Assembly (NCBI GenBank): GCA_036005185.1
Contig: DASYQS010000011.1
Coordinates: 51,025-115,024 of the forward strand
DNA length: 64,000 nucleotides
Direction of reading: 5' to 3'
From: VBAU01 sp036005185
Lineage (GTDB): Bacteria > Bacteroidota > Bacteroidia > Chitinophagales > Chitinophagaceae
Both the position numbers and the translations under genes were made by a program. Below are positions 16,351 to 25,400 of the stretch, one piece after another. How positions within the stretch are numbered: position 1 is the first letter of the stretch; every line of letters starts with the position of its first letter. Below the pieces are notes generated by a model that saw nothing but the letters and a program-made list of their open reading frames with translations, made no database searches and was not told where the DNA came from.

Positions 16351-17661
16351 ATGAGTTTTACAGTAGCGATAGTGGGAAGACCGAACGTGGGGAAAAGCAC
16401 TTTTTTTAACCGTTTGATGGAACAGCGTAGGGCCATTGTACATGATATAAGTGGTGTAACACGAGATCGTCAATATGGAGTGGCAGATTGGAATGGCAAA
16501 AGCTTTAATGTGATCGATACCGGCGGTTTTGTTCCTGATAGCGAAGATGTTTTTGAAAAGGAGATTAGAAAACAAGTGATCACTGCTGTTGAAGAAGCTA
16601 ATGCTATTGTATTTATGACCGATGCTGCGACCGGTATAACAGATCTTGATGATGCAATGGCCAATGTTTTACGCCGGGGCAAAAAGCCCGTTTTTTTAGT
16701 GGTAAACAAAGTAGATAACAATGAACGGATGCTTGAAGCAACGGAATTTTATTCTCTTGGATTTGAAAAAATATTTTTTGTTTCATCAATGACTGGCAGC
16801 GGTACAGGCGAATTACTTGATGCTATAACGGAATTAATAGAGAATGAATCAATAGAAGTGCAAGATGTTGACGTTCTGCCTCGATTTGCAATTATTGGAC
16901 AGCCCAACGTAGGTAAATCATCATTGTTAAATGCATTGGTGGGGCAGGAGCGTACCATTGTCAGTGAAATTGCGGGCACTACAAGAGATACTATTCACAC
17001 TCACTACAAACTTTACCAAAAAGAATTTATTTTGATTGATACGGCAGGAATTCGCCGTAAAGCAAAGGTTCATGAAGACCTCGAATTTTATTCAGTGATC
17101 CGAGCTATTAAAGCCATTGATGAAGCAGATATTTGCCTGTTGCTGTTGGATGCACAAAAAGGAATTACAGCGCAAGATCTAAGCATTTATAGTTTGGCAG
17201 CCCGTAAGGGAAAAGGGATTGTTTTACTGGTGAATAAATGGGATTTATTAGAAAAGAAAACCAATACAGCTCGTGATTATGAAAAAGAATTAAAAAATAA
17301 GCTGGCGCCATTTAATGATGTGCCGGTATTATTTATTTCAGTCAAAGAAAAAACGCGTATCTATAAAACTATTGAAATAGCTATTGAAGTATATGAGAAC
17401 CGGCAAAAAAAGATCAGTACTTCTAAATTAAATGAAATGATATTAAAAGCTATTGAAGCCTATCATCCGCCAGTGGTCCGAGGCCATCCGATTAAAATAA
17501 AATACATTACACAATTACCTACAAATATTCCTTCGTTTGCATTTTTCTGTAATTATCCCGATGACATTAAACAGCCTTATAAAAACTATCTCGAAAATCA
17601 GTTAAGAGAAAAATTCAATTTTAAAGGTGTTCCCATCCGTTTATTTTTTCGAAAGAAATAG
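16351..17661 (+). CDS. der: ribosome biogenesis GTPase Der
   Basis: A 436-residue double GTPase needed for 50S assembly. Domain 1 has GRPNVGKSTF (residues 8-17), DTGG and NKVD; domain 2 has GQPNVGKSSL (about 183-192), DTAGIRRK and NKWD. A KH-like C-terminal domain ends in FNFKGVPIRLFFRKK. The length matches Der (EngA). The era-der order is common in Bacteroidota. Confidence 0.96.
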   Translation: MSFTVAIVGRPNVGKSTFFNRLMEQRRAIVHDISGVTRDRQYGVADWNGKSFNVIDTGGFVPDSEDVFEKEIRKQVITAVEEANAIVFMTDAATGITDLDDAMANVLRRGKKPVFLVVNKVDNNERMLEATEFYSLGFEKIFFVSSMTGSGTGELLDAITELIENESIEVQDVDVLPRFAIIGQPNVGKSSLLNALVGQERTIVSEIAGTTRDTIHTHYKLYQKEFILIDTAGIRRKAKVHEDLEFYSVIRAIKAIDEADICLLLLDAQKGITAQDLSIYSLAARKGKGIVLLVNKWDLLEKKTNTARDYEKELKNKLAPFNDVPVLFISVKEKTRIYKTIEIAIEVYENRQKKISTSKLNEMILKAIEAYHPPVVRGHPIKIKYITQLPTNIPSFAFFCNYPDDIKQPYKNYLENQLREKFNFKGVPIRLFFRKK

Positions 17662-17703
17662 CGGAGGAAATTTAGAGCTCTTCTATCTGATTCTCACCTC
17701 TGG

Positions 17704-17711
17704 TACATTTG
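17704..17711 (+). promoter_or_regulatory. -7 element TACATTTG for the small lipoprotein gene
   Basis: A TAnnTTTG match lies 36 bases before the ATG at 17748. No clear -33 TTTG is present. Confidence 0.45.
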
Positions 17712-17747
17712 TTGCAGTTTTATTAAACATTTTTAAAACAAAGCACA

Positions 17748-17939
17748 ATGAAAAAATTATTTGCAATTTTAGTCTTTGCAGGAGTAATGGCCGCTTGTAA
17801 CAACAGTGGTAACTCTGATCAAACCACAACTGATTCAACTACAATGACCACCGATTCAACAAACAAAATGACCACTGACACAACAAGCAGGATGTCAACC
17901 GACACAAGTAAGATGCCCGCCGATACGACCAAAAAGTAA
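17748..17939 (+). CDS. small Ser/Thr/Asp-rich lipoprotein
   Basis: A 63-residue precursor with a lipobox (VMAAC, lipid-modified Cys17). The mature tail is a low-complexity run of T, D, S, M and K built on the pattern TTDSTxKMTTDT and ending in TSKMPADTTKK. No fold is expected. It resembles the protein at 52300-52488 in signal, lipobox context (AACNNS) and tail, so the two are probably paralogues. The function is unknown; small abundant outer-membrane lipoproteins of this look are frequent in the group. A terminator follows. Confidence 0.82.
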   Translation: MKKLFAILVFAGVMAACNNSGNSDQTTTDSTTMTTDSTNKMTTDTTSRMSTDTSKMPADTTKK

Positions 17940-17976
17940 TGATCAAATAAATTATTATTTTTTGGTAGATTTTTTT

Positions 17977-18000
17977 CTCCCCGCCAATCGGGGAGCTTTT
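17977..18000 (+). terminator. terminator of the small lipoprotein gene
   Basis: A 7-bp GC stem (17977-17983 with 17989-17995, 5-base loop) followed by CTTTT. T-rich sequence on the left lets it also serve the convergent DUF4954 gene. Confidence 0.7.
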
Positions 18001-18002
18001 AT

Positions 18003-20210
18003 TTATAGCTTAAATAATTTTGATAAGCTGCTTACCTGCTTCTTAAATTGTTGAAATTCTTCGGTCTGTTGCTTGATGAAACTGTTATCATCGAGCTTGC
18101 CCAGCACTTTGTCCATCTGCTGCTGCGTTTCATATACCATTTTGCGAAAATCATTGTGGTAATCTTTTGCTCTTGAATCATAAATGGCTTTGGTCATCCA
18201 TTCGCGTGTTGTTAAAGCTTGATCAAGAAAGGATTTAAAAATTTTTTTACCAAATTTTGAAGGAGTAATCTTATTTATTTCAAGTAAGGAAGCAAAGGCA
18301 TGTTGTAACTTTTGGTCTTTATATAGCTCGCCATTTTTTTGATAAAATTGATGCACTTCGTCCCAGCTTTTTATTTTTCCCGAATGGATTTGTTTGATCA
18401 ATGTGTCAACTGAAGATTGCGGAAGCAACTGACTACCTATGTTTACCCAAGGACTCCTTTTTGCTTGCAAAGGAAGGGTTTGCGAGAATTTTTCCCATGT
18501 ATTGATATTTTGCTCAATAGCAAAATTTATCAACTGCGAAGCACCATAATAAGTAATAAGCTCTTTAAATATTCCATAGGCCTGTAGTGCCTTTACCAAT
18601 TTTGTTCTGCGGTGACTGTTTTCAAAACCTTCGGCTAAGACCTCAAGATCATTGACTATACTGTTTTTTTCTTCCAACAAGTTTTTACCGGTTGTGTAAA
18701 TTTCTTTATCGGATAATTTCTTTTTGTTCTTTTTAGCAAAGGCAGCACCCGTAAACTTTTTCATCAATTCCATTGCCTCAAAGATTTCATTCACGCTATC
18801 AGGTGCCAGATAATCATATTCTATCAATTGTATTTTTTCGGTTCGTTTGTCTCGGTCAACATATTTTACTGCATTACGGGCCAGAGCATACATGTTATAC
18901 ATAAACCAATATGCTGGCATAATGATCAGCTGGTCGCTGCTCACATCATTGCTCACTAGAGAAAAAGGAATTGGAATATTCAGTTCATTGGGGTAATCGC
19001 TTTTGGCAATAATGGTAAAGCTGGCAAATTTTGAATTATGCTTAAGGCTTACACAGAGTCCTGGCCAAAAACCGCGTGCCGCGATCAGCTCACCATCGGC
19101 ACCGCGGCTATTATGATTGGAGCCAATGGTTGCGCCGGCAGCCATATTACTTTGCCCCATTACCAATGCTGCGCACAAAAATGAATTATTATGGTGTTGC
19201 TCATGAGCGGGAAAAATCAACGAGTTCAAAACTTCGCAGCAAGAAATGGTGGAGTTATTCCCCAAATAGGAATTGATCAACCTTGCTCCGTATTTTAATT
19301 GCGAATGTGATGCAAGAATAAATCGTACTGCTTTTACTCCATAAAAAACCCGGCATCCAAAACCAATAATGCCATTTACCAATTCAACACCCTCGCCAAT
19401 TTGTGATTTTTCTTCAGGTGAGGAATTGATCGTTAGGTTTTTTAATTTGTTGGCGCCTTTAATATAGGCATCACTGCCGATCCATACGTCCTTAATGATC
19501 TTACTGTTTTTGATCACCGTTCTATCGCCGATTTTTCCATAGTAGCCACGTTTGTCGTCAAATTGCTTTTGAGTGAATTCCCTGAACTTTTTCATCAACA
19601 CTTCATCATCCCTGTATCTTGACCATAAATATGCATCACCGGGCAACATGCCGTTGAAAGGAATTACACTGCGTCCGCCATTTTCATTACATATCTCAAG
19701 CCATATTCTTACTGATTCCTTTTCATTTTCTTTTAAAATACCATTGCCAAATTTGGAATGATCCGTAGTTGACAGTTCATTTACATTTACAATGATCACT
19801 TCGTTGCCAACAATATAATGGCTCATGTAGTTTACATTGTCAATAACCACATTATCACCAAAATCACAACTTATGATCGTGCTGTTGTATAAGCCGACCG
19901 TAAGCCTGATATCATGAAACGATAAATAAAGCGGCTCAAGCTTCCCTATGCGAACAAGTCCAAAAAACTTGCAATTTTTTACTAGCTCGGCATTGAAGGC
20001 ATCCGATACCAGAACTTTATTCCAATCATCAGAAGTATTCCGGTTGCGTACAAGAACTTCGATTTCATAGGCGGTTAATTTGCGATATTGAATTCCATTT
20101 CGATTTTGAATATTGCGCAGATAATATTCATCTTTTCCTTTTGGTATGTATTGCCGGGAAATAAAATTATAGCCAAGCGAGCCGACAAGACTTTTTTGAA
20201 TTTCGTTCAT
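18003..20210 (-). CDS. DUF4954 family protein with left-handed beta-helix
   Basis: A 735-residue cytosolic protein of the Bacteroidota DUF4954 family. The N-terminal third has hexapeptide-like runs (STIISCDFGDNVVIDNV, IKNSKIIKDVWIGSDAYIKG, EGVELVNGIIGFGCRV) typical of left-handed beta-helices in sugar-nucleotide acyl- and nucleotidyltransferases. The C-terminal half is helical and charged. It has no obvious catalytic motif that I can name. The gene follows glmS on the same strand, about 240 bases downstream, so a link to amino-sugar or cell-wall metabolism is possible but only inferred. Confidence 0.8.
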   Translation of the reverse strand: MNEIQKSLVGSLGYNFISRQYIPKGKDEYYLRNIQNRNGIQYRKLTAYEIEVLVRNRNTSDDWNKVLVSDAFNAELVKNCKFFGLVRIGKLEPLYLSFHDIRLTVGLYNSTIISCDFGDNVVIDNVNYMSHYIVGNEVIIVNVNELSTTDHSKFGNGILKENEKESVRIWLEICNENGGRSVIPFNGMLPGDAYLWSRYRDDEVLMKKFREFTQKQFDDKRGYYGKIGDRTVIKNSKIIKDVWIGSDAYIKGANKLKNLTINSSPEEKSQIGEGVELVNGIIGFGCRVFYGVKAVRFILASHSQLKYGARLINSYLGNNSTISCCEVLNSLIFPAHEQHHNNSFLCAALVMGQSNMAAGATIGSNHNSRGADGELIAARGFWPGLCVSLKHNSKFASFTIIAKSDYPNELNIPIPFSLVSNDVSSDQLIIMPAYWFMYNMYALARNAVKYVDRDKRTEKIQLIEYDYLAPDSVNEIFEAMELMKKFTGAAFAKKNKKKLSDKEIYTTGKNLLEEKNSIVNDLEVLAEGFENSHRRTKLVKALQAYGIFKELITYYGASQLINFAIEQNINTWEKFSQTLPLQAKRSPWVNIGSQLLPQSSVDTLIKQIHSGKIKSWDEVHQFYQKNGELYKDQKLQHAFASLLEINKITPSKFGKKIFKSFLDQALTTREWMTKAIYDSRAKDYHNDFRKMVYETQQQMDKVLGKLDDNSFIKQQTEEFQQFKKQVSSLSKLFKL

Positions 20211-20246
20211 ACCCCCAGTAATTGCCTCAGAGAGGGATTTTTCCTC

Positions 20247-20263
20247 AACCCCTAAAGGGGAGT
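20247..20263. repeat. CCCCTAAAGGGG-type palindrome
   Basis: A perfect inverted repeat AACCCCT/AGGGGTT-like element sits 36 bases upstream of the DUF4954 start. It belongs to the GC-rich palindrome class also seen at 1408, 20428, 28605 and 39723. Confidence 0.5.
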
Positions 20264-20427
20264 TTTTTGAAAACTCTTTTTAGAAGTAGAGTTATTAAGT
20301 AATATGGTTTACAGGCAAATGTAAGCAGAACAGTTTTGATGAAGTGCTGAAGAAATTATGAAGACAATTCAACACTTAATTCATACCTCAACTTTACTCT
20401 GAATTAAAGAGATATTCAACCCAAGTT

Positions 20428-20450
20428 CCCCCTTAGGCGGAGACAGGGGG
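20428..20450. repeat. GC-rich imperfect palindrome abutting the glmS stop
   Basis: CCCCC...GGGGG arms surround TTAGGCGGAGACA, directly next to the glmS stop codon. The centre shares TTAGGCGGA with the small palindrome inserted in the tRNA copy at 15309. Confidence 0.45.
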
Positions 20451-22286
20451 TCATTCTACCGTTACACTCTTAGCCAAATTTCTCGGCTTGTCAACATCAT
20501 AGCCTTTTGAAACTCCTATATAGTAAGCTAATAATTGAAGAGGAATAACGCTTAACATGGGAGCAACGATTTCATCAGACTCAGGAACGATCATAATATC
20601 ATCACACAGGCCAATTGTGCTATCATCACCTTCAGTGACTACGGCCATTACTTTTCCTTTTCTTGCCTTTATCTCCTGCATATTGCTCTTTACTTTTTCA
20701 TGATAGGCATCTTTTGTAGCAACAAATACAACAGGAAGAGTTTCATCAACTAGAGCGATAGGGCCATGTTTCATTTCGGCAGCGGGATAGCCTTCAGCAT
20801 GGATGTATGAAATTTCTTTCAGCTTTAATGCACCTTCCAATGCAACAGGAAAATTATAACCACGACCGAGATAAAGAAAATCTCTTGCATCTTTATATTT
20901 TTCTGCCAGCTCTTTAATATGATGAGTGGATTCAAGAAGCTTGAAAACTTTTTCAGGAATGGCATGGAGTTCATCGAGCAAATGCCGATAACGATCTTCA
21001 TCAATCGTTCCTTTTCTTTTTGCTATTTTCAAAGCGATCATTGTAAGCACCGCCAACTGTGCCGTAAAAGCCTTAGTGGAGGCCACACCAATTTCAGGAC
21101 CTGCATGTGTATAAGCACCTCCATGACTTGCTCTTGCAATGGATGAGCCTACTACATTTACAACGCCTAAAATAATAGCACCTTGCCTTTTTGCATTTTC
21201 GATTGCAACAAGTGTGTCTGCTGTTTCGCCACTTTGTGAAATAGCAATGATCACATCGCCTTTATTAATCACAGGATTGCGATAACGAAATTCAGAAGCA
21301 TATTCCACTTCTACATTAATGCGGCAAAGCTCTTCAAAAATATATTCAGCTACTAAACCAGCATGCCAGCTTGTGCCACAGGCAACCATTACGATGCGAT
21401 TTGCATTCATAATTTGCTCTGCGTATTCTTCAATTCCTTTCATGGTAATGGTGCCGGTTTCCATATCAAGTCGTCCGCGAAGACAGTCATGAATGGTGCT
21501 TGGCTGTTCAAAAATTTCCTTGATCATGAAATGATCATAGCCGCCCTTTTCAATGGCCGCCAGATCCATGTCAAGCTTTGTGATGTAGGGAGTTAGTTTT
21601 TCATTACCAAGATTTTTAAGGATCAGTTCATCAGGTTTGAGGATTGCCAGCTCATAATCGTTCACATACACTACTTCTTTTGTATACTCAATAATGGGGG
21701 AAGCATCGCTTGCTAAAAAATGTTCACCTTTGCCAACACCAATAACCAAAGGGCTTCCTTTTCTTGCGGCAATGAGTGTGTCGGGGTGATCTGCATCTAT
21801 TAATACAATAACATAAGCGCCAACCACTCTTTTTAAAGCCACTCTTACTGCTTCTTCCAATGAGCAGTCATTATTTTTTTGAATGTCTTCAATAAAATTC
21901 AATAACACTTCAGTATCTGTATCACTTTGAAATTTGTATCCTTTTTTTGTAAGGTCTTGTTTTAGTTGAGAAAAATTTTCAATGATCCCATTATGAATCA
22001 TGGCTAGCTTGCCGCTTGCTGATATATGGGGATGTGCATTGCGATCATTGGGTTCGCCATGTGTGGCCCAGCGGGTATGCCCGATTCCAATAGTAGCATG
22101 AAGGTCTTTACCCACAAGTGATTCTTCAAGGTCGGCTACTCTTCCTTTTTTCTTAAATACTTTCAACCCGCTATTTAAGAGAGCAACGCCGGCGCTATCA
22201 TATCCACGGTATTCAAGACGTTTCAATCCCTTTAAAATAACCGGGTAAGCTTCACGAGGCCCGATGTAGGCAACAATTCCACACAT
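20451..22286 (-). CDS. glmS: glutamine--fructose-6-phosphate aminotransferase (isomerizing)
   Basis: A 611-residue enzyme that makes glucosamine-6-phosphate for peptidoglycan and LPS. The N-terminal glutaminase begins with the catalytic Cys2 (MCGIVAYIG) and has GYDSAG and GHTRWATHG. Two SIS sugar-isomerase domains follow (VACGTSWHAG, SQSGETADT; then YLGRGYNFPVALEGALKLKE). The protein ends with the usual PRNLAKSVTVE. The length is typical. A TATCTTTG -7 element lies 21 bases before the start; no glmS ribozyme motif is apparent in the short leader. Confidence 0.97.
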   Translation of the reverse strand: MCGIVAYIGPREAYPVILKGLKRLEYRGYDSAGVALLNSGLKVFKKKGRVADLEESLVGKDLHATIGIGHTRWATHGEPNDRNAHPHISASGKLAMIHNGIIENFSQLKQDLTKKGYKFQSDTDTEVLLNFIEDIQKNNDCSLEEAVRVALKRVVGAYVIVLIDADHPDTLIAARKGSPLVIGVGKGEHFLASDASPIIEYTKEVVYVNDYELAILKPDELILKNLGNEKLTPYITKLDMDLAAIEKGGYDHFMIKEIFEQPSTIHDCLRGRLDMETGTITMKGIEEYAEQIMNANRIVMVACGTSWHAGLVAEYIFEELCRINVEVEYASEFRYRNPVINKGDVIIAISQSGETADTLVAIENAKRQGAIILGVVNVVGSSIARASHGGAYTHAGPEIGVASTKAFTAQLAVLTMIALKIAKRKGTIDEDRYRHLLDELHAIPEKVFKLLESTHHIKELAEKYKDARDFLYLGRGYNFPVALEGALKLKEISYIHAEGYPAAEMKHGPIALVDETLPVVFVATKDAYHEKVKSNMQEIKARKGKVMAVVTEGDDSTIGLCDDIMIVPESDEIVAPMLSVIPLQLLAYYIGVSKGYDVDKPRNLAKSVTVE

Positions 22287-22307
22287 TAGGTAATTAATTT
22301 AATGCGG

Positions 22308-22315
22308 CAAAGATA
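22308..22315 (-). promoter_or_regulatory. -7 element TATCTTTG for glmS
   Basis: The minus-strand TAnnTTTG match ends 21 bases before the glmS ATG. A TTTG at 22335-22332 is 16 bases further up, shorter than the usual -33 spacing. Confidence 0.45.
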
Positions 22316-22401
22316 TTGATTTCAAAACATGCAAACATTTGAGTAGCCGCATGCATGAACAATAAAAAAGGAGCAGTTTACAAAATTTGGTGCAAAAGAA
22401 A

Positions 22402-22426
22402 AAGCCCGGCTTGCACAGCCGGGCTT
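22402..22426 (-). terminator. terminator of the 1415-residue protein gene
   Basis: A perfect 10-bp stem (22402-22411 with 22417-22426, 5-base loop) is followed on the minus strand by a T-rich tail. It separates the large exported protein from glmS. Confidence 0.8.
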
Positions 22427-22473
22427 GGTAGAAGAAGAGCATCAAAATGCAAAGGGTCCGTGTTGAATTTTTT

Positions 22474-25400
22474 TTATTTTTTTGATGGTATATCCGCTCC
22501 TTTTGGTATAGCACTCATATCCGTGGATGATATAGATTGAACACTGCCTGAATTTAATCCCAGTTCTCTGGATGTTTCTATATCCGGTATCCAACGACGT
22601 AATCCATTTTCCATTACATAAATTTCAGGTTTGCCGCTTTCCTGTACTAGTGCTCCATTTTTTCTGCTAGGCATTCTATCCCCTCTGGAATAACGGCTTA
22701 GGTCCGCTGCTGATACTTGATTTACCTGGCTCGAATTATAACCCATGAATCCCAATGTTTCAGGGTCGGGAATGCTGCGTGTTTTACCATTGAAGAGAAT
22801 ATATACGGTTGGATCGCCGGAAACCTGATACAGTGCTTTTTCCATCATTGGGATCATCGGAATTAGCCGGCTGGGAATAGGCACGCCAACTGTAATCCGC
22901 TCGAGATCCGTTTTACTTAATTTGATCACCATGCTCTGCGTAAGCTTCATCATGTTGAAAGTTTCCACGTCAGGAATTCTGCGTCTCTTCCCGTTTTCCA
23001 TAATGTAAATACTTGGATCTCCCTCAGCTTGGATAACTGATCCATTTTTACCGGAAGGCATAGGGGGACCAAGCACAACGCCTATAAGCCTGTCGTTAGG
23101 AACGGGCACTTTGGCCCAGCTACCTATGTTCATTGCGCGAATAATATCAGGATCAGGAATTAACCTAAACACACCATTCGTATATTGGTAACTGTTGGCG
23201 AGGTCCGATCCGATTGTGTAGGTCCTTGTTTCCAACAACGGTTGAGCCGGTGTCAGCGTAGAAGGAAATGTTTTAGGAACCCAAATGACATCCGCTGCTT
23301 TTTCAAATCTGAATTTTCCCATGTCAGAAACCGGCCTGTACTGCACAGGCGCTGCGACGAGCTTCGGGATATTGTCAACTGCAACCGTTTTTATTTCAAC
23401 ATATATGTTGTCATCCTTGTATTTAAGGTAGAACCATCCCGGGTCGTTGGGAACCGCTTCCAGCATCATCCGTTCCCGTTTCTTATGATCGCTTTCATGC
23501 GGAATAACATAGAGGTAAGTTGGTCTGGGTTTAGCTACAAGCAAACCATTGTAGGAAGAAACCAGATAAAAGCTTCCGTCTTCGTCAGTCGGAATTAGTT
23601 GAAAGACCTCTTCTGCTCTCGGAGTTGCTGATCGCTGACCCATCGTAACCGGATTATTACTTACTCGGCTGGCCGAGCCTTTTAATACCTGTCCCTGGTT
23701 CTTTACATATATCCAGTAAGCGGGACCATCCACAATCTTCAACTCTTCGTTGTCCGCGCCCGTAAAGAAAGCCTTGGCTTTATCAAACGTTCTGCTGCCC
23801 TTATCAATGATTTGATCCTTTGTTGTGTTATAGATCATTTTTATTGTTTCCCCGGAGAATTGGGCTACCTGGTTGAAAAAATTGATAGAAGCAGTTGTAG
23901 ATATTTTCGCTTTTTCGCTAACCTCTGTACTTACGGTTGGAGCTGCATTCAGTAATGTTTGGCTTGGTACGGCTGAGGTAGCAACTGTTACTGCTTCCTT
24001 TGCGGTCTGGCTGATTGGGGCTGCTGAGCTGATAAAGCCTGAAATTACTTGTTTGCCGGCATTCACAATTCCGTCTTGAATACTCGTGCATATTGGTTTC
24101 GCTGATTTTGCCATTTCCACGGCTACCCCTTTAAAGAAGTTCGCAGCAGCGCTGACGGGAACCGTAACAGTTACTGTTTTCATTTCATTGCCGATGTAGT
24201 ACACCATATTTACTGTTGCATTTTTCTTTAGCACATCAAGGCTGCCTTCAAAATTCATGCTCTGGATCCTAATAGTTCTTCTCATCAATTCCTGCCACAC
24301 ATCATTGCCAAATCCAAGCACGGCGACTTCTTTGGGAAGATACCCTTGCAGGGTTGTCCAAAGAATACCCGTATTAGCTGATGCTTTTGCATAGCTAGTA
24401 AGTGGCTTTGAAAAATTGAGCTGTGCATCGATAGAACCATTTAAGAAGCCATAAACATTACCGTTCATCTTGCAATTGTAACCCTGGTTGGTTAGTTCCA
24501 AAAACATATTTGCTGCGGCCACTTCCAGGATATTAATAGCTCCATTCACATACACAAAACGATCGGGTGTTGCCTGCGCGTTACTGCCGCTGAGAAAAGC
24601 ACTGGTAGCATCGTTAATAACGTGTTTCAGAGTAAGGTCAACAAATAATTCAGGATCCGACTTGCCTGTGGCGGCTGCGATTTTGAAAACAGTAAGACCA
24701 CCTTCTTTAAGATGAATGTTATTCATTTTTCCAAGTGCGGAGAGTCCCATATTCGAACCGGCTTGCGGCCCATCAAGAGTAAAAGCGAAATCACCTTTCC
24801 AGTCAACGACATTTCCTTTGCCTTTCACCGATAATCCCTGGGTGATTTCTTTAGAAATACCATATGAAATGAGGCTGAAGGTTTGTAGGGCCAGTCTTAC
24901 TTCTGCAGTATCCAGGCGACTTTTGTTTAAAAAATTGCCGAGATAAGGCACAGACGAGATCTTGCTTCTGATATCAGGTCCGCAGAAAAAATCGGTGATC
25001 TTTTTATAATCAAGGTTTGCAATTTTTGCTTGTATGAAATTCTTTGAGATTTGATTTACATCAAAACCGATGGTTCCTTCACATGTTACTCCGGCGAAAT
25101 CCATTTCACCCGACATAATGGTATTATCAAGAACGGGTATGTCATAAGAAAAATTAATGCCGGTGCCAAAAATTAATTTTCCAACTTTAATTGGAAAACC
25201 ATAGGGCTTGTTCCAATAATTCGTGAGCGAACCTGACCCGCTGATCGTTAATGCTGAGGGCTCAGCGCTGCCTTTAAAGAAGAAACTTAGTGGATCTTTG
25301 TTCGGTTCAACTTTTACATTGATATTCGAGGCAAGTGAAAAAACAGGTGAGCCCCCGTTCGCTTCAAGAATGAGTTTGATATCTCTTAGCCAAACAATCT

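Noticed and set aside
22287..22473. glmS ribozyme in the glmS leader
   Set aside because: The leader after the -7 element is about 20 bases, and the only structure in the gap is a terminator for the gene upstream.
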